64,000 nucleotides of DNA from Acaricomes phytoseiuli DSM 14247 (GTDB lineage Bacteria; Actinomycetota; Actinomycetes; Actinomycetales; Micrococcaceae), in contig NZ_AQXM01000062.1 in NCBI RefSeq assembly GCF_000376245.1, positions 1-64,000 on the forward strand, written 5' to 3'. The translations under genes were made by a program, and so were the position numbers. Below are positions 44,296 to 53,811 of the stretch, piece by piece. Below the pieces are notes generated by a model that was given only the letters and a program-made list of their open reading frames with translations, made no database searches and was not told the origin of the DNA. Every line of letters begins with the position of its first letter. Position 1 is the stretch's first letter.

Positions 44296-45330
44296 ATGAG
44301 TGAAGCCCCCTGGGATATCGTCTGGCCTCTAGCCGTGCTCCTGGGCACAGCCCTGGGTGCCATCCTGCTGGTCTGGCTGCTACAAGGAATCCTGAGCCGG
44401 ATCTTCCGCAAAGTCCCCCGGTTCCGCGAGCGGACGGCAGCCCTGAAGATCCCCTTCACCATCATCCTCGCGAGCGTCGCCACGCAAATAACCCTGAACG
44501 TGCTGCTCCCCGATTCGCCGTGGATCAGCGCGATGAACTTCCTGATGCCCGTGATCCTGGTGGCCGCGATCACCTGGATGGCCATCGTGGTCCTGAGCAT
44601 CATCGAAGCGGGCGTGCTCTACCGCTACCGGGGCAAGATCCACGACGCCCGGCGGCTCGCCCGGCTGCGCACCCAGGTCACGCTGCTGCGCCGGGTGGTC
44701 ACCGCGCTCATCATCACGCTGGCGGTCGCCGCGATCCTGCTGACGATTCCGCAAGTCCGGGCGCTGGGCGCGGGCGTGCTCGCCTCCGCCGGCCTGATCT
44801 CGATCGTCGCCGGCCTGGCCGTGCAGTCCTCGCTGAGCAATGTCTTCGCGGGACTGCAACTGGCCTTTACCGATGCAGTAAGGGTTGACGATGTCGTCGT
44901 CGTCAACGGCGAGTGGGGCGCGGTGGAAGAGATCACGCTGACCTATGTGGTCGTGACGCTCTACGATGACCGCCGGCTCATCCTGCCCTCCACGTTCTTC
45001 ACGAGCCAGCCTTTCGAGAACTGGTCCCGCCAGGGCGCCCAGCTGCTGGGCGCGGTGTACCTAGATGTGGACTGGAATGTTCCGATCGAGCCGGTCCGTG
45101 AGCACTTGCAGCAGGTGTTGAAAGGCACAGACCTCTGGGATGGCCGCACCGGAAGCCTCGTGGTGACTGACGCGGTCAGCGGTATGGTGCAGTTGCGTGC
45201 CCTGGTGAGCGCCCGTGACTCCGGCGAGCTGTGGGATCTGCGCTGCCTGGTCCGGGAGCAGCTGATCGACTTCATCCAGAAGCAGCACCCCGCGGCGATG
45301 CCCCGGCAGCGCTGGGAGCCGGTCAGCTGA
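44296..45330 (+). CDS. MscS-family mechanosensitive channel
   Basis: 344 residues from the ATG at 44296 (SD AGGGAT). Four membrane helices come first, then the pore helix and beta domain: LGAGVLASAGLISIVAGLAV and QSSLSNVFAGLQLAFTDAVR match the MscS TM3 signature, with VDDVVVVNGEWGAVEEITLT and PSTFFTSQPFENWSRQG in the cytoplasmic part. It should release solutes on hypo-osmotic shock. The gene ends 8 nt inside the convergent MmcQ-like gene. Confidence 0.92.
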   Translation: MSEAPWDIVWPLAVLLGTALGAILLVWLLQGILSRIFRKVPRFRERTAALKIPFTIILASVATQITLNVLLPDSPWISAMNFLMPVILVAAITWMAIVVLSIIEAGVLYRYRGKIHDARRLARLRTQVTLLRRVVTALIITLAVAAILLTIPQVRALGAGVLASAGLISIVAGLAVQSSLSNVFAGLQLAFTDAVRVDDVVVVNGEWGAVEEITLTYVVVTLYDDRRLILPSTFFTSQPFENWSRQGAQLLGAVYLDVDWNVPIEPVREHLQQVLKGTDLWDGRTGSLVVTDAVSGMVQLRALVSARDSGELWDLRCLVREQLIDFIQKQHPAAMPRQRWEPVS

Positions 45331-45733
45331 CCGTACCGCGCTGCACCACGGCCTGCCAGCCGAGCGCTTCCCGCTGCGCCCTGGGCAGCGTCGCGACCAC
45401 TAGATCGTAAGAGTCCTCGACGAGGTCCTTGATGATCTCCTCGGGCAGCTGCCCCACGCAGTCCACGGTATTCCAGTGGTTCTTGTTCATGTGATACCCC
45501 GGCGTGATCTCCGGGTGTATCGCCCGGAGCTGCTCGGCGAGCGCGGGCTCGCATTTGAGGTTGACCGTCACGCCCTCGCGGTTCTCCCACAGCAGCGCGA
45601 ACATCTTGGCGGGCGCGCTGCTCCTGGCCACCGGTGACTGGATCTTGAAAACCGTCGTCTCCGGCCCGAAGGGGTGGTCCGCGAAAGCACCGGGAAGCTC
45701 CAGGCACACGGCGCGCAGCTGCTCGAGCTCCAT
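45323..45733 (-). CDS. MmcQ/YjbR-family protein
   Basis: 136 residues. LPGAFADHPFGPETTVFKIQ, VTVNLKCEPALAEQLRAIHP and GYHMNKNHWNTVDCVG match the MmcQ/YjbR fold, a double-wing DNA-binding-like domain with unknown role. It lies 8 nt behind the CoA-binding protein gene and probably shares its transcript. Confidence 0.88.
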   Translation of the reverse strand: MELEQLRAVCLELPGAFADHPFGPETTVFKIQSPVARSSAPAKMFALLWENREGVTVNLKCEPALAEQLRAIHPEITPGYHMNKNHWNTVDCVGQLPEEIIKDLVEDSYDLVVATLPRAQREALGWQAVVQRGTVS

Positions 45734-45741
45734 GCAGAACG

Positions 45742-46176
45742 TTAGCCCACGCCGAGCTTGCCGGCTTCAATCGCGGGGCAGGTGTTCATCACGACATCCA
45801 GACCCGCGGCCGCAGCGCGCTCCGCAGCCGCTTCATCGATGACGCCGAGCTGCAGCCAAACCGCCTTAGCACCGATCTCGATCGCCTGATCGACTACCTC
45901 GCCCACTCGCTGGGAGTTCACGAAACAATCCACAACGTCCACGCTTCCGGGGATATCCGCCAGCTTGGCGTACCCGATTTCATCGTGCACGTCCTCACCG
46001 CGAGGGTTCACCGGCACGATCTGCTGGCCCAGATCCTGTTTCAGGAATCGAGCCACCCCGTAGGCCGGCCGCTCGATATTGGTGGAGAGACCGACCACAG
46101 CCCACCGCGCAGGGGTGGTCAGCAGACGGCGGATGACGCCCTCGTTTTGATACGGGTTCTGCTCAGGCTGTGTCAT
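45742..46176 (-). CDS. CoA-binding protein (YccU family)
   Basis: 144-residue Rossmann-fold protein of the YccU kind. WAVVGLSTNIERPAYGVARF, QQIVPVNPRGEDVHDEIGYA and SVDVVDCFVNSQRVGEVVDQ are seen, then GAKAVWLQLGVIDEAAAERA and the usual DVVMNTCPAIEAGK with the conserved Cys. The family binds CoA; the physiological job is unknown. Start ATG at 46176. Confidence 0.92.
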   Translation of the reverse strand: MTQPEQNPYQNEGVIRRLLTTPARWAVVGLSTNIERPAYGVARFLKQDLGQQIVPVNPRGEDVHDEIGYAKLADIPGSVDVVDCFVNSQRVGEVVDQAIEIGAKAVWLQLGVIDEAAAERAAAAGLDVVMNTCPAIEAGKLGVG

Positions 46177-46222
46177 GGTTTCAGCATACGCCCCGAGCTA
46201 AGACCGCCCTGAGCCAGGCCCC

Positions 46223-47026
46223 TCAGCTCGCTGTGACCTCCGGCTCGGCGATCATCCGACGGTTCGCCAGCACCGGCAGGAACTCGCGGACCTCGGCGAT
46301 CCGCTTGGCGGTCACCTCGGTGCTCACCAGGCCTTCTGGTTCGTCATCCAGGAACACCACCGGGACGCCCATCGGATCCAGGATGGCCGAATGGCCGATG
46401 CAGTGCGAGCTAGTCGACCCCGCCGCCGCGATCCAGCAGGTGTTCTCTATCGCCCTGGCCCGGAGCAGGGTCTCCCAGTGATCGATCTTGTGCTCGCCCT
46501 TGAACCAGGCCGCGGGTACGCAGATCAGATCCGCGCCGGTTAGCGTCAGCGCCCGGGCAAGCTCTGGGAAGCGCAGATCGTAGCAAGTCATCATGCCCAC
46601 TTTGAGGTCGCCGATCTGCACCAGGGAGATGCCGCGGTCCCCCGGCATGATGCGCCGCGACTCCTGGTAAGAGAAAGCATCGTAGAGGTGCAGTTTGCGG
46701 TAGGTGCCCAGAATGGTGCCGTCGTGCCCTACGGCAACCAGGGTGTTGTAGGGCCGCCCCTCGGTTCCCGGTTCGTAGCCCCCAGCGATGATGGCCACCC
46801 CGTGCTCAGCGGCGAGCATGGTCAGCTGCCGCACGAAATCGCTCCAACCGGCTTCGACGGCCGCAGGGAAGTCCCCTTCCACCTGGCCCACTGTGAACAT
46901 CGCTTCTTCCGGGAAGAGCACCAGCTCGCTCCCGGAGCCCGCAGCCTCCGCGGTCAACCGGGCCATTGCGGCGAGGTTGTCCGCGATCTGCCCGTTCGGC
47001 ATGAACTGCCCTACGCTGACCTTCAT
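46223..47026 (-). CDS. carbon-nitrogen hydrolase (nitrilase superfamily)
   Basis: 267 residues from the ATG at 47026. The catalytic Glu-Lys-Cys triad is seen in VLFPEEAMF, GTYRKLHLYDAFSYQES and VGMMTCYDLRFPELARAL. The last part, IGHSAILDPMGVPVVFLDDE, is a usual omega-amidase/Nit-type end. Nit1-like enzymes remove deaminated glutathione or act as amidases; the substrate cannot be told from sequence alone. It stands between the CoA-binding gene and purA, all on the minus strand, with gaps large enough for separate promoters. Confidence 0.92.
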   Translation of the reverse strand: MKVSVGQFMPNGQIADNLAAMARLTAEAAGSGSELVLFPEEAMFTVGQVEGDFPAAVEAGWSDFVRQLTMLAAEHGVAIIAGGYEPGTEGRPYNTLVAVGHDGTILGTYRKLHLYDAFSYQESRRIMPGDRGISLVQIGDLKVGMMTCYDLRFPELARALTLTGADLICVPAAWFKGEHKIDHWETLLRARAIENTCWIAAAGSTSSHCIGHSAILDPMGVPVVFLDDEPEGLVSTEVTAKRIAEVREFLPVLANRRMIAEPEVTAS

Positions 47027-47153
47027 TCCGGCCACCCCCATCGGTTGTCAGCTCCTCCTGTCGGCAGCCGCGCAGCTGCCTCTAAGCACAGAATAGTTCT
47101 CTCACCCGCTTAAGCAACAGCTCAGTGAGCTAAACGTGCTATCACGTGGAGAG

Positions 47154-48440
47154 TCAGTCGATGAGGTCATTGACCACGATGGTCTGATCCCGATCCGGGC
47201 CGACTCCGATCGCGGAGAACCTGGCCCCGGACATCTTCTCCAGCGCGAGAACATAGTTCCGGGCGTTCTCCGGCAGATCGTCCAGGGTCTTAGCCCCGGA
47301 GATGTCTTCCGTCCAGCCGTCGAAATACTCGAAAACGGGCTTCGCATGGTGGAAATCCGTCTGGGTCATCGGCATCTCATCGTGCCGGACGCCGTCCACA
47401 TCGTAGGCGACACAAACCGGGATCTTCTCGATTCCGGTGAGCACATCGAGCTTGGTCAAGAAGTAGTCGGTGAATCCGTTGATCCGGGCGGCCTGCCGGG
47501 CCAGCACTGCGTCGTACCAGCCGCAGCGGCGGGGCCTGCCGGTGTTCACTCCGTACTCGCCACCGGTCTTCTGCAAGTACTCGCCCATCTCATCGAAGAG
47601 CTCAGTGGGGAACGGGCCGGCACCCACCCGGGTGGTGTAAGCCTTGATGATGCCCACGACCCGAGTGATCCGGGTGGGGCCGATGCCGGAGCCCACCGAC
47701 GCTCCGCCTGCCGTGGGGTTCGATGACGTCACGAACGGGTACGTGCCGTGGTCGACATCCAAAAAGGTCGCCTGACCGCCCTCCATGAGCACGACCTTAC
47801 CGTCGTCGAGCGCGCGGTTGAGCTCGATGGTCGAGTCGATCACCAGGGGCCTGAGGCGCTCCGCGAAGCCGAGGAAGTACTGAACGACTTCCTCCACTTC
47901 GATATCTCGGCGGTTGTAAACCTTGACCAGAAGCTCGTTCTTCTGCCGCAGCGAGCCCTCCACCTTCTGCCGCAGGATGGATTCGTCGAAGACGTCCTGG
48001 ACCCGGATGCCCAGCCGCGCTACTTTGTCCATATACGTCGGCCCGATGCCCCGGCCCGTGGTCCCGATAGCTCGTTTGCCCAGGAAGCGCTCAGTGACCT
48101 TGTCCAGAACCTGGTGATACGGGGCCACAAGGTGGGCGTTGGCCGATACGCGCAGCTTGGAGGTATCCGCACCACGGGCTTCGAGGCCGTCGATCTCCTC
48201 GAAAAGGGCCTCCAGGTTGACCACGCAGCCGTTGCCAATCACCGGCACCGCATTGGCGCTCAGGATCCCTGCGGGCAGCAGTTTGAGCTCGTACTTCTCG
48301 CCGCCGACCACTACCGTGTGCCCGGCGTTGTTCCCGCCGTTCGGCTTGACCACGTAGTCCACTTTGCCACCCAGCAGATCCGTCGCCTTGCCCTTGCCTT
48401 CATCGCCCCACTGGGCACCGATAATCACAATTGCTGGCAT
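47154..48440 (-). CDS. purA: adenylosuccinate synthetase
   Basis: 428 residues, full length. It makes adenylosuccinate from IMP, aspartate and GTP in AMP synthesis. The N-terminal GTP site is [20 protein letters not shown], the active-site helix is [40 protein letters not shown] is present, and [20 protein letters not shown] is the IMP loop. Together with purSQL it makes purine synthesis a theme of this stretch, though the genes are on opposite strands. Confidence 0.97.
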   Translation of the reverse strand: MPAIVIIGAQWGDEGKGKATDLLGGKVDYVVKPNGGNNAGHTVVVGGEKYELKLLPAGILSANAVPVIGNGCVVNLEALFEEIDGLEARGADTSKLRVSANAHLVAPYHQVLDKVTERFLGKRAIGTTGRGIGPTYMDKVARLGIRVQDVFDESILRQKVEGSLRQKNELLVKVYNRRDIEVEEVVQYFLGFAERLRPLVIDSTIELNRALDDGKVVLMEGGQATFLDVDHGTYPFVTSSNPTAGGASVGSGIGPTRITRVVGIIKAYTTRVGAGPFPTELFDEMGEYLQKTGGEYGVNTGRPRRCGWYDAVLARQAARINGFTDYFLTKLDVLTGIEKIPVCVAYDVDGVRHDEMPMTQTDFHHAKPVFEYFDGWTEDISGAKTLDDLPENARNYVLALEKMSGARFSAIGVGPDRDQTIVVNDLID

Positions 48441-48622
48441 GGAACCTCTCCTGGGGCGAGCACCGCGGTGGGAATATCCGAGGCTAATGACTCAGTAAGT
48501 TTAGCCGACATGGTTCATATCGCAGATAATTCAACTCGGCAGAGGGACTATGCTTGAATACAAATCTCGACTGCCCGGGGCACGGGCGGCAATACTTTCT
48601 GCCTATTTTCTCAAGGGGACGA

Positions 48623-49822
48623 ATGAGCAGCGCAGGCCAGAACACCTTAGGGGTGTTGCCCAGGATGATCCGGCGGGATCCCAGAGAGCCGCATCGCACG
48701 GCCAGCCCGCTGGAGCTGTTCTTCGACCTCGTCTTCGTAGTCGCGGTCTCCAAAGCCAGTGCGGGGCTGTTCAGCCTGGAATCCTCGGGGAATTTCGGGA
48801 TCGGCCTCGCCGGGTACTTCATGGCGTTCTTCGCCATCTGGTGGGCCTGGATGAACTTCACCTGGTTCGCCACTTCCTACGACACCGATGACTGGTTCTA
48901 CCGCCTGCTGACCGTAGTGCAAATGGGTGGAGCACTGACTCTCGCAGCGGGCATCCCCGGACTCTCCGACCCGGAGCAGCCGGACTTCACGCTCGTGATC
49001 ACCGGCTACGTCATCATGCGGGTCGCCATGATCACCCAATGGCTGCGCGCTGCAATCAGTGACCCGCAGAGCCGCACCACCGCGCTCTACTACGCCGTCG
49101 GCATCGCCATCGCCCAGGTCTACTGGGTGCTCTTCGCCCTCTTCGCACCGGCTTCGATGATGGCGGGGCTGTTCCTGGTGGGCGTCGCACTAGAACTCAT
49201 GGTGCCGCTGCTCGCCGAACGGAACCAGCCCACCGCATGGCACCGGCACCACATCACGGAGCGGTACGGGCTCTTCACCATCATCGTGCTCGGCGAATCC
49301 GTGCTCGCCTCCACGAACGCCGTGATCGAAGCCGCCAAAGAAGCCGCCGAGCAACCGGAGCTGATGGACAACCTGATCCTGGTGGCGGTGACCGGCCTGG
49401 TGATCGTGGCCGCGATGTGGTGGATCTATTTCGCACTGCCGCAGCACGAGCTGATCACGAATCTGCGCACCGGCATGGCCTGGGGCTACGGGCATTTCTT
49501 CATCTTCGCAGCCGCAGCCGCGGTATCCGCCGGCATCGAAGTGGCCCTGGCCGTGGAGACCCATGCCTCCGGGCTAGAAGCGGCACGGGCCGCAGCCGCA
49601 CTCTGCGTGCCGGTGGCCCTGTATGTCTTCATGGTCTGGGTACTCATCATCCGCCCCCAGACAAGCGGTGCGGTGAACATCGTGATGCCGGCCATCGCCG
49701 TGCTCATCGTGCTGAGCGTCTTCGCACCGTATTCCTTGCAGATCACCGCGGCACTCCTGGTGCTGCTGGTGGTGATGCTGAGCGTCCGCGCGAAAGCCGA
49801 AGCCGCAGCACTCGCCACCTGA
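48623..49822 (+). CDS. low temperature requirement protein A (LtrA) family membrane protein
   Basis: 399 residues from the ATG at 48623 (SD AAGGGG). PLELFFDLVFVVAVSKA near residue 30 and GRYGLF-like HITERYGLFTIIVLGESVLA are LtrA signatures. About ten membrane helices are spread over the length. LtrA was found as needed for growth of Listeria at low temperature; its molecular role is not settled. Monocistronic, with a strong terminator 25 nt later. Confidence 0.9.
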   Translation: MSSAGQNTLGVLPRMIRRDPREPHRTASPLELFFDLVFVVAVSKASAGLFSLESSGNFGIGLAGYFMAFFAIWWAWMNFTWFATSYDTDDWFYRLLTVVQMGGALTLAAGIPGLSDPEQPDFTLVITGYVIMRVAMITQWLRAAISDPQSRTTALYYAVGIAIAQVYWVLFALFAPASMMAGLFLVGVALELMVPLLAERNQPTAWHRHHITERYGLFTIIVLGESVLASTNAVIEAAKEAAEQPELMDNLILVAVTGLVIVAAMWWIYFALPQHELITNLRTGMAWGYGHFFIFAAAAAVSAGIEVALAVETHASGLEAARAAAALCVPVALYVFMVWVLIIRPQTSGAVNIVMPAIAVLIVLSVFAPYSLQITAALLVLLVVMLSVRAKAEAAALAT

Positions 49823-49846
49823 GAAAACTCGGCGGCAGAAGTCGAT

Positions 49847-49888
49847 AGAGGGCCGGGCCGGCAGCGAACGCTGCCGGCCCGGCCCTCT
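49847..49888. terminator. terminator palindrome between ltrA-like and DUF3151 genes
   Basis: AGAGGGCCGGGCCGGCAGCG at 49847-49866, a 2-nt loop AA, and its exact complement at 49869-49888 form a 20-bp stem. It serves the gene on the plus strand and may also serve the minus-strand aldolase operon that ends at 49931. Confidence 0.8.
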
Positions 49889-49930
49889 GTTCATCCGGTT
49901 CGCTCCTCCGGCTGAATCAGTCGGCGACAA

Positions 49931-50395
49931 CTAGCGCCCGGGGTGGATCTTGCCCAGCTCGGCCAAGGCCTGCGGGTCGGAGTCATTCAGGAACGCGGAG
50001 ATACGCTGCGCCTCATCGGCCTCGCTGATGGACCCCGCGGCGAGCCCCAGGGTGTACAAGGCCCGCAGGAAACCGCGATTCGGCTCATGCGACCAGGGAA
50101 TCGGGCCGACACCGCGCCAGCCATGACGGCGCAGCGCGTCCAGGCCGCGGTGATACCCCGTCCTGGCGTAGGCGTACGCTTCGATGACCCGGCCCTCAGC
50201 ATAGGCTTCCTCAGCCAGGATCGCCCAGGGCAGTGAGCTGGTCGGGAAAGCGGCAGCGATATCCGCAACCTCCTCCCCCGCGGCGAACCGCATTTCCAAC
50301 TCCGGCTCCGCGGGCAGTAGCGTGACCGCGGGGCCGGTGGGAATGCTCTGGGCCAGCAGATTCTTCCGGGGCTGCTCAGGAGCTTGCTCCGTCAT
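49931..50395 (-). CDS. DUF3151-family protein
   Basis: 154 residues from the ATG at 50395, seven bases behind the aldolase stop. PWAILAEEAYAEGRVIEAYA, YARTGYHRGLDALRRHGWRG and PWSHEPNRGFLRALYTLG are the family core. DUF3151 is almost confined to actinobacteria and is regularly encoded next to class II aldolase, as here. It is tetratricopeptide-like and soluble; role unknown. Its close spacing means co-translation with fba. Confidence 0.92.
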   Translation of the reverse strand: MTEQAPEQPRKNLLAQSIPTGPAVTLLPAEPELEMRFAAGEEVADIAAAFPTSSLPWAILAEEAYAEGRVIEAYAYARTGYHRGLDALRRHGWRGVGPIPWSHEPNRGFLRALYTLGLAAGSISEADEAQRISAFLNDSDPQALAELGKIHPGR

Positions 50396-50402
50396 GATGC
50401 TT

Positions 50403-51425
50403 TCAGCCCTGGCTCTTACCGGCAGAACCCAGCTCCTGGGCCGCCAGCACGATGCGCTCGGCCATTCCGGCCTCTGCCGCGGCGCCCCAGACCCGGGGGT
50501 CGTAATCCTTCTTATTGCCCACTTCGCCGTCGATCTTGAGGACACCGTCATACTTGTTGAACATATGGCCGGCCACCGGGCGGGTGAAGGCGTATTGGGT
50601 GTCGGTGTCGATGTTCATCTTGATCACCCCGTAGCTCACCGCATCCGCGATCTCCTGCGCGGAGGAACCGGAGCCGCCGTGGAACACCAGGTCGAAGGGC
50701 CGGTCTTTACCGAGCTTGGAGCCCACCTGCTGCTGGATCTCCTGGAGGATCTCCGGGCGCAGCTTGACGTTGCCGGGCTTATACACACCGTGCACATTGC
50801 CGAAGGTCAGCGCGGTGAGGTAGCGGCCGTTCTCCCCGGAGCCGAGGGCCTCGACCGTGGCCAGGCCGTCTTCCACCGAGGAATAGAGCTTGTCGTTGAT
50901 CTCGTTGGCGACGCCGTCTTCCTCGCCGCCCACGATGCCGATCTCCACTTCGAGCATCATTTTCGCGGCGGCGGTACGGGCCAGCAGTTCCCTTGCGACG
51001 CGCAGGTTCTCTTCAAGGGTCTCCGCGGAACCATCCCACATATGCGAGTTGAACAGTGGGTTGCGGCCTGCTTTGACTTCGGCTTCAGAGGCCTCCAGAA
51101 GCGGCAGCACGAAGCCGTCGAGCTTGTCCTTGGGGCAGTGGTCCGTGTGCAGGGCAACTGTCACGGCATAGTTCTTAGCGACCTCCCGGGCGAAAGCGGC
51201 GAAGGCGAGCGAACCGGCGACCATGTCCTTGACCTTGGCGCCGGACCAGTAGGCGGCACCGCCGGTGGAGACCTGCAGGATGCCGTCCGAACCGGCATCA
51301 GCCAAGCCCTGCAACGCTGCGTTGAGGGTCTGTGATGACGTGACGTTCAGCGCAGGGTAGGCGAATCCGCCCGACTTCGCGCGGTCGATCATATCGGCAT
51401 ACTGTTCCGGTGTGGCGATGGGCAT
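50403..51425 (-). CDS. fbaA: class II fructose-bisphosphate aldolase
   Basis: 340 residues from the ATG at 51425. It is a zinc-dependent glycolytic and gluconeogenic enzyme. The metal and substrate sites are visible: VALHTDHCPKDKLDGF, NSHMWDGSAETLEENL, EVEIGIVGGEEDGVANEIND, FGNVHGVYKPGNVKL and FDLVFHGGSGSSAQEIADAV. The longer upstream frame lacks family similarity. It is first in a pair with the DUF3151 gene. Confidence 0.97.
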   Translation of the reverse strand: MPIATPEQYADMIDRAKSGGFAYPALNVTSSQTLNAALQGLADAGSDGILQVSTGGAAYWSGAKVKDMVAGSLAFAAFAREVAKNYAVTVALHTDHCPKDKLDGFVLPLLEASEAEVKAGRNPLFNSHMWDGSAETLEENLRVARELLARTAAAKMMLEVEIGIVGGEEDGVANEINDKLYSSVEDGLATVEALGSGENGRYLTALTFGNVHGVYKPGNVKLRPEILQEIQQQVGSKLGKDRPFDLVFHGGSGSSAQEIADAVSYGVIKMNIDTDTQYAFTRPVAGHMFNKYDGVLKIDGEVGNKKDYDPRVWGAAAEAGMAERIVLAAQELGSAGKSQG

Positions 51426-51566
51426 ATCTGCTCCTGTCACTTGCGTTGACGGTGTGGCGCACGGCCAGATCTTTCCAGACCATCCTAGCCATGACAGCCG
51501 CTGACGCGCTCGGAAGAACATGCCGGGCCGCCGCGAAGCGCCCCGGTGAACTGCTCAGATTATGGC

Positions 51567-52241
51567 TCAGACTGACTGATCGAAAGCGTGCCTGCGAATC
51601 CAAGCGTGCATCGCGATCGCACCCGCTGCGGCGGCATTCATCGAACGAGTGGAGCCGAATTGCGCAATGGAAAGCGTCGCTCGAGCTGCTTGATGCGCTT
51701 CGGGGGTCAGCCCGGTGCCCTCCTGGCCGAAGAGCAGCACGCAGCGCCTGGGTAGATCGTAAGTCTCCAAAGGCACCGAATCGGGGAAGTTGTCGATGCC
51801 GATCACGGGAAGCTGCTCCGCCGCACTCCAGGCTGAAAATTCTGCAAAATCAGGATGGTGGCGGATGCTCTGGTAGCGGTCAGTCACCATGGCGCCGCGG
51901 CGGTTCCACCGTTTTCTGCCGATGATGTGCACTTCCTTCACCAGGAAAGCGTTGGCCGTGCGCACGATGGAGCCGATATTGAGGTCGTGCTGCCAGTTCT
52001 CGATCGCGATATGGAATTCATGCCGCCGTTCGGCCAGGGCCGAGACAATGGCCTCGTGCTTCCAATAGCGGAACTCGTCCACCACGTTGCGGCGGTCCCC
52101 TCCGGCGAGCAGTTCCTGGTCCCAGTGCTCGCCGGAGGGCCAGGTACCGGGCCAAGGGCCTACCCCGGGAAGCTCTGCGGCTGCAGCGGCCTCCGGGGCA
52201 ACTCCATCGCGACGGCTCAACGGGTCATGCTCCTCGTCCAC
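51567..52241 (-). CDS. SpoU/TrmH-family RNA 2'-O-methyltransferase
   Basis: 224 residues. The knotted SPOUT fold has IAIENWQHDLNIGSIVRTAN (motif 1), CVLLFGQEGTGLTPEAH (motif 2) and SIAQFGSTRSMNAAAAGAIA (motif 3). It would methylate a ribose in tRNA or rRNA using S-adenosylmethionine; the site is not clear. About 60 residues before the catalytic domain are Pro/Ala-rich, so the true start could be a later one. It lies 141 nt upstream of the fba pair on the same strand. Confidence 0.92.
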   Translation of the reverse strand: MDEEHDPLSRRDGVAPEAAAAAELPGVGPWPGTWPSGEHWDQELLAGGDRRNVVDEFRYWKHEAIVSALAERRHEFHIAIENWQHDLNIGSIVRTANAFLVKEVHIIGRKRWNRRGAMVTDRYQSIRHHPDFAEFSAWSAAEQLPVIGIDNFPDSVPLETYDLPRRCVLLFGQEGTGLTPEAHQAARATLSIAQFGSTRSMNAAAAGAIAMHAWIRRHAFDQSV

Positions 52242-52321
52242 CCGTCAACTGTACCGGCAACAGGAGGGCTTGAGGCTGCCGCAGCACCCCCGAGCCCTCC
52301 CGGCAGCTCAGCAGTGACAGA

Positions 52322-53565
52322 TCAGAACCCGCCGCAATTATTGATCGACGGCAATCCTGCCGCTCTGGCGGAGAGGAAGCTGAACATCTCCGGCTGGAAC
52401 CTCACTGCTGCAGCGACATGGGTGGAGGTCAGAGAAGACGCATACTGCACAGTGGCCCCGCCCTGACACCACTGCCGGGCGAAATCGCGAGCCTGCCCCG
52501 CGGGAATCACATCGTCCAGCTCGCTCTGCGCGATCAGCACCGGGAACTTCTTCGGTGCCATTCTGCCGATGGTCTGCTCGTCCACGATCTTCCGCAACTC
52601 CGGAGTAGAAGCGATGAGCTGGCTCAGCTTCTGGCCGGACTTCGTGTACTTAGACGTGTCCTGGAAAGCCGCTTGCGGGATCTGGGACAGAGTGCACAGC
52701 GAATTGTTCTTCGCCAAAGCGGCCATGCCGGCAGCATTCGCGTATTCACTGATGTCGATGTTGTAAGCGTTGGTCACTCCGGAGACCGCGCTCATCAGGA
52801 AGGCGTTGTAGAAGCCACCGTCCAGGAATTTGGCGACCGCCCCGAGATCCGCCGGCACCGCCCCGGCATAGGCGCCCAAGACATTCAGCTCAGGTGTGTA
52901 ACTCGCCGCCAGTTCCGATGCTGCAGCAGTGGCTTCACCACCCTGCGAGTAACCGGCCAGCATCACCGGCGTGCTACTGGATAGCCCAGACAACCCGGTT
53001 TTCTGCGCGTCACGGGCAACATCGAGCACCGCATTACCGTAGCCACCCGGGCCATATACGTGGCCTCCGGTGCGGTGCCCACGCCTTCATAATCCGGGAT
53101 CGCCACCGCGTAGCCCGCGGCTAGCAGACCTTTGATGATGAGCCCTTCATAATCCTCGCCAGTGGCCAGGCGTTTCGATGGCGCGCACTGATCACCATTG
53201 CCTTTAGTGCCCGGGGACATCACGACAAGCGGCCGCTGGGTCTTCTTCCAGGGCTGGTTGACGTTGACGCCGAGCCAAGGAGTCCGGGGCATCATCACCG
53301 TTCCGGTCACAGCCATCGGCTTGCCCTGGGTATCGGTGCTCTTGTACATGACCCTGCGCACTTCGTCAGGTACGGGCGTGATCTTAAGAGGTTCCAGATA
53401 GAAGCTGGAGGGCTCCTGCTTGATCAGCGCTCCGTTCTGGGACGGCAGCTGCTGAGGAATCGTATAAAAATCACCCGCCGCATTCGCGGCGGCCGTGGGC
53501 ATGAACATTGCGCTGGTGAGTGCGGCGGCGACAGCAGCGCCGACAATGCGGTGTCTAATTTTCAT
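52322..53565 (-). pseudogene. secretory lipase (LIP family) with a frameshift
   Basis: Starting at the ATG at 53565 (GGAG five bases upstream), the first frame has a signal peptide (KIRHRIVGAAVAAALTSAMF, cut after ANA) and lipase blocks up to YAVAIPDYEGVGTAPEATYM. It then leaves the family. The next frame picks up with YGPGGYGNAVLDVARDAQ, the GxSxG nucleophile VMLAGYSQGGEATAAASE, catalytic Asp in QSELDDVIPAG and His in LTSTHVAAA, ending at 52322. One missing base near 53051-53057 would restore a 414-residue enzyme. Such lipases split triglycerides or esters outside the cell. A sequencing error is equally possible. Confidence 0.82.
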
Positions 53566-53811
53566 CATCACTCCATCGTTAGATTTTCGCTTAGATTTTC
53601 CGCGCTGTAGGTCTGAAACATCGATTTCCTCAGATCCGCATCGTCCGTGATGCGGGTCACATATATAACTTACTCGAGAGTAACTTGGTCTTGGCAAGAG
53701 TTTTCAGCTGTGACTCTTTCGAGAACCGATCATCGGCCCGGAATCGGCCATCTAGTCATGTGGAGAGAAGGGCGGATGGAAGCGTCGCGGGCAAGATGGA
53801 AGACTGGAGAA

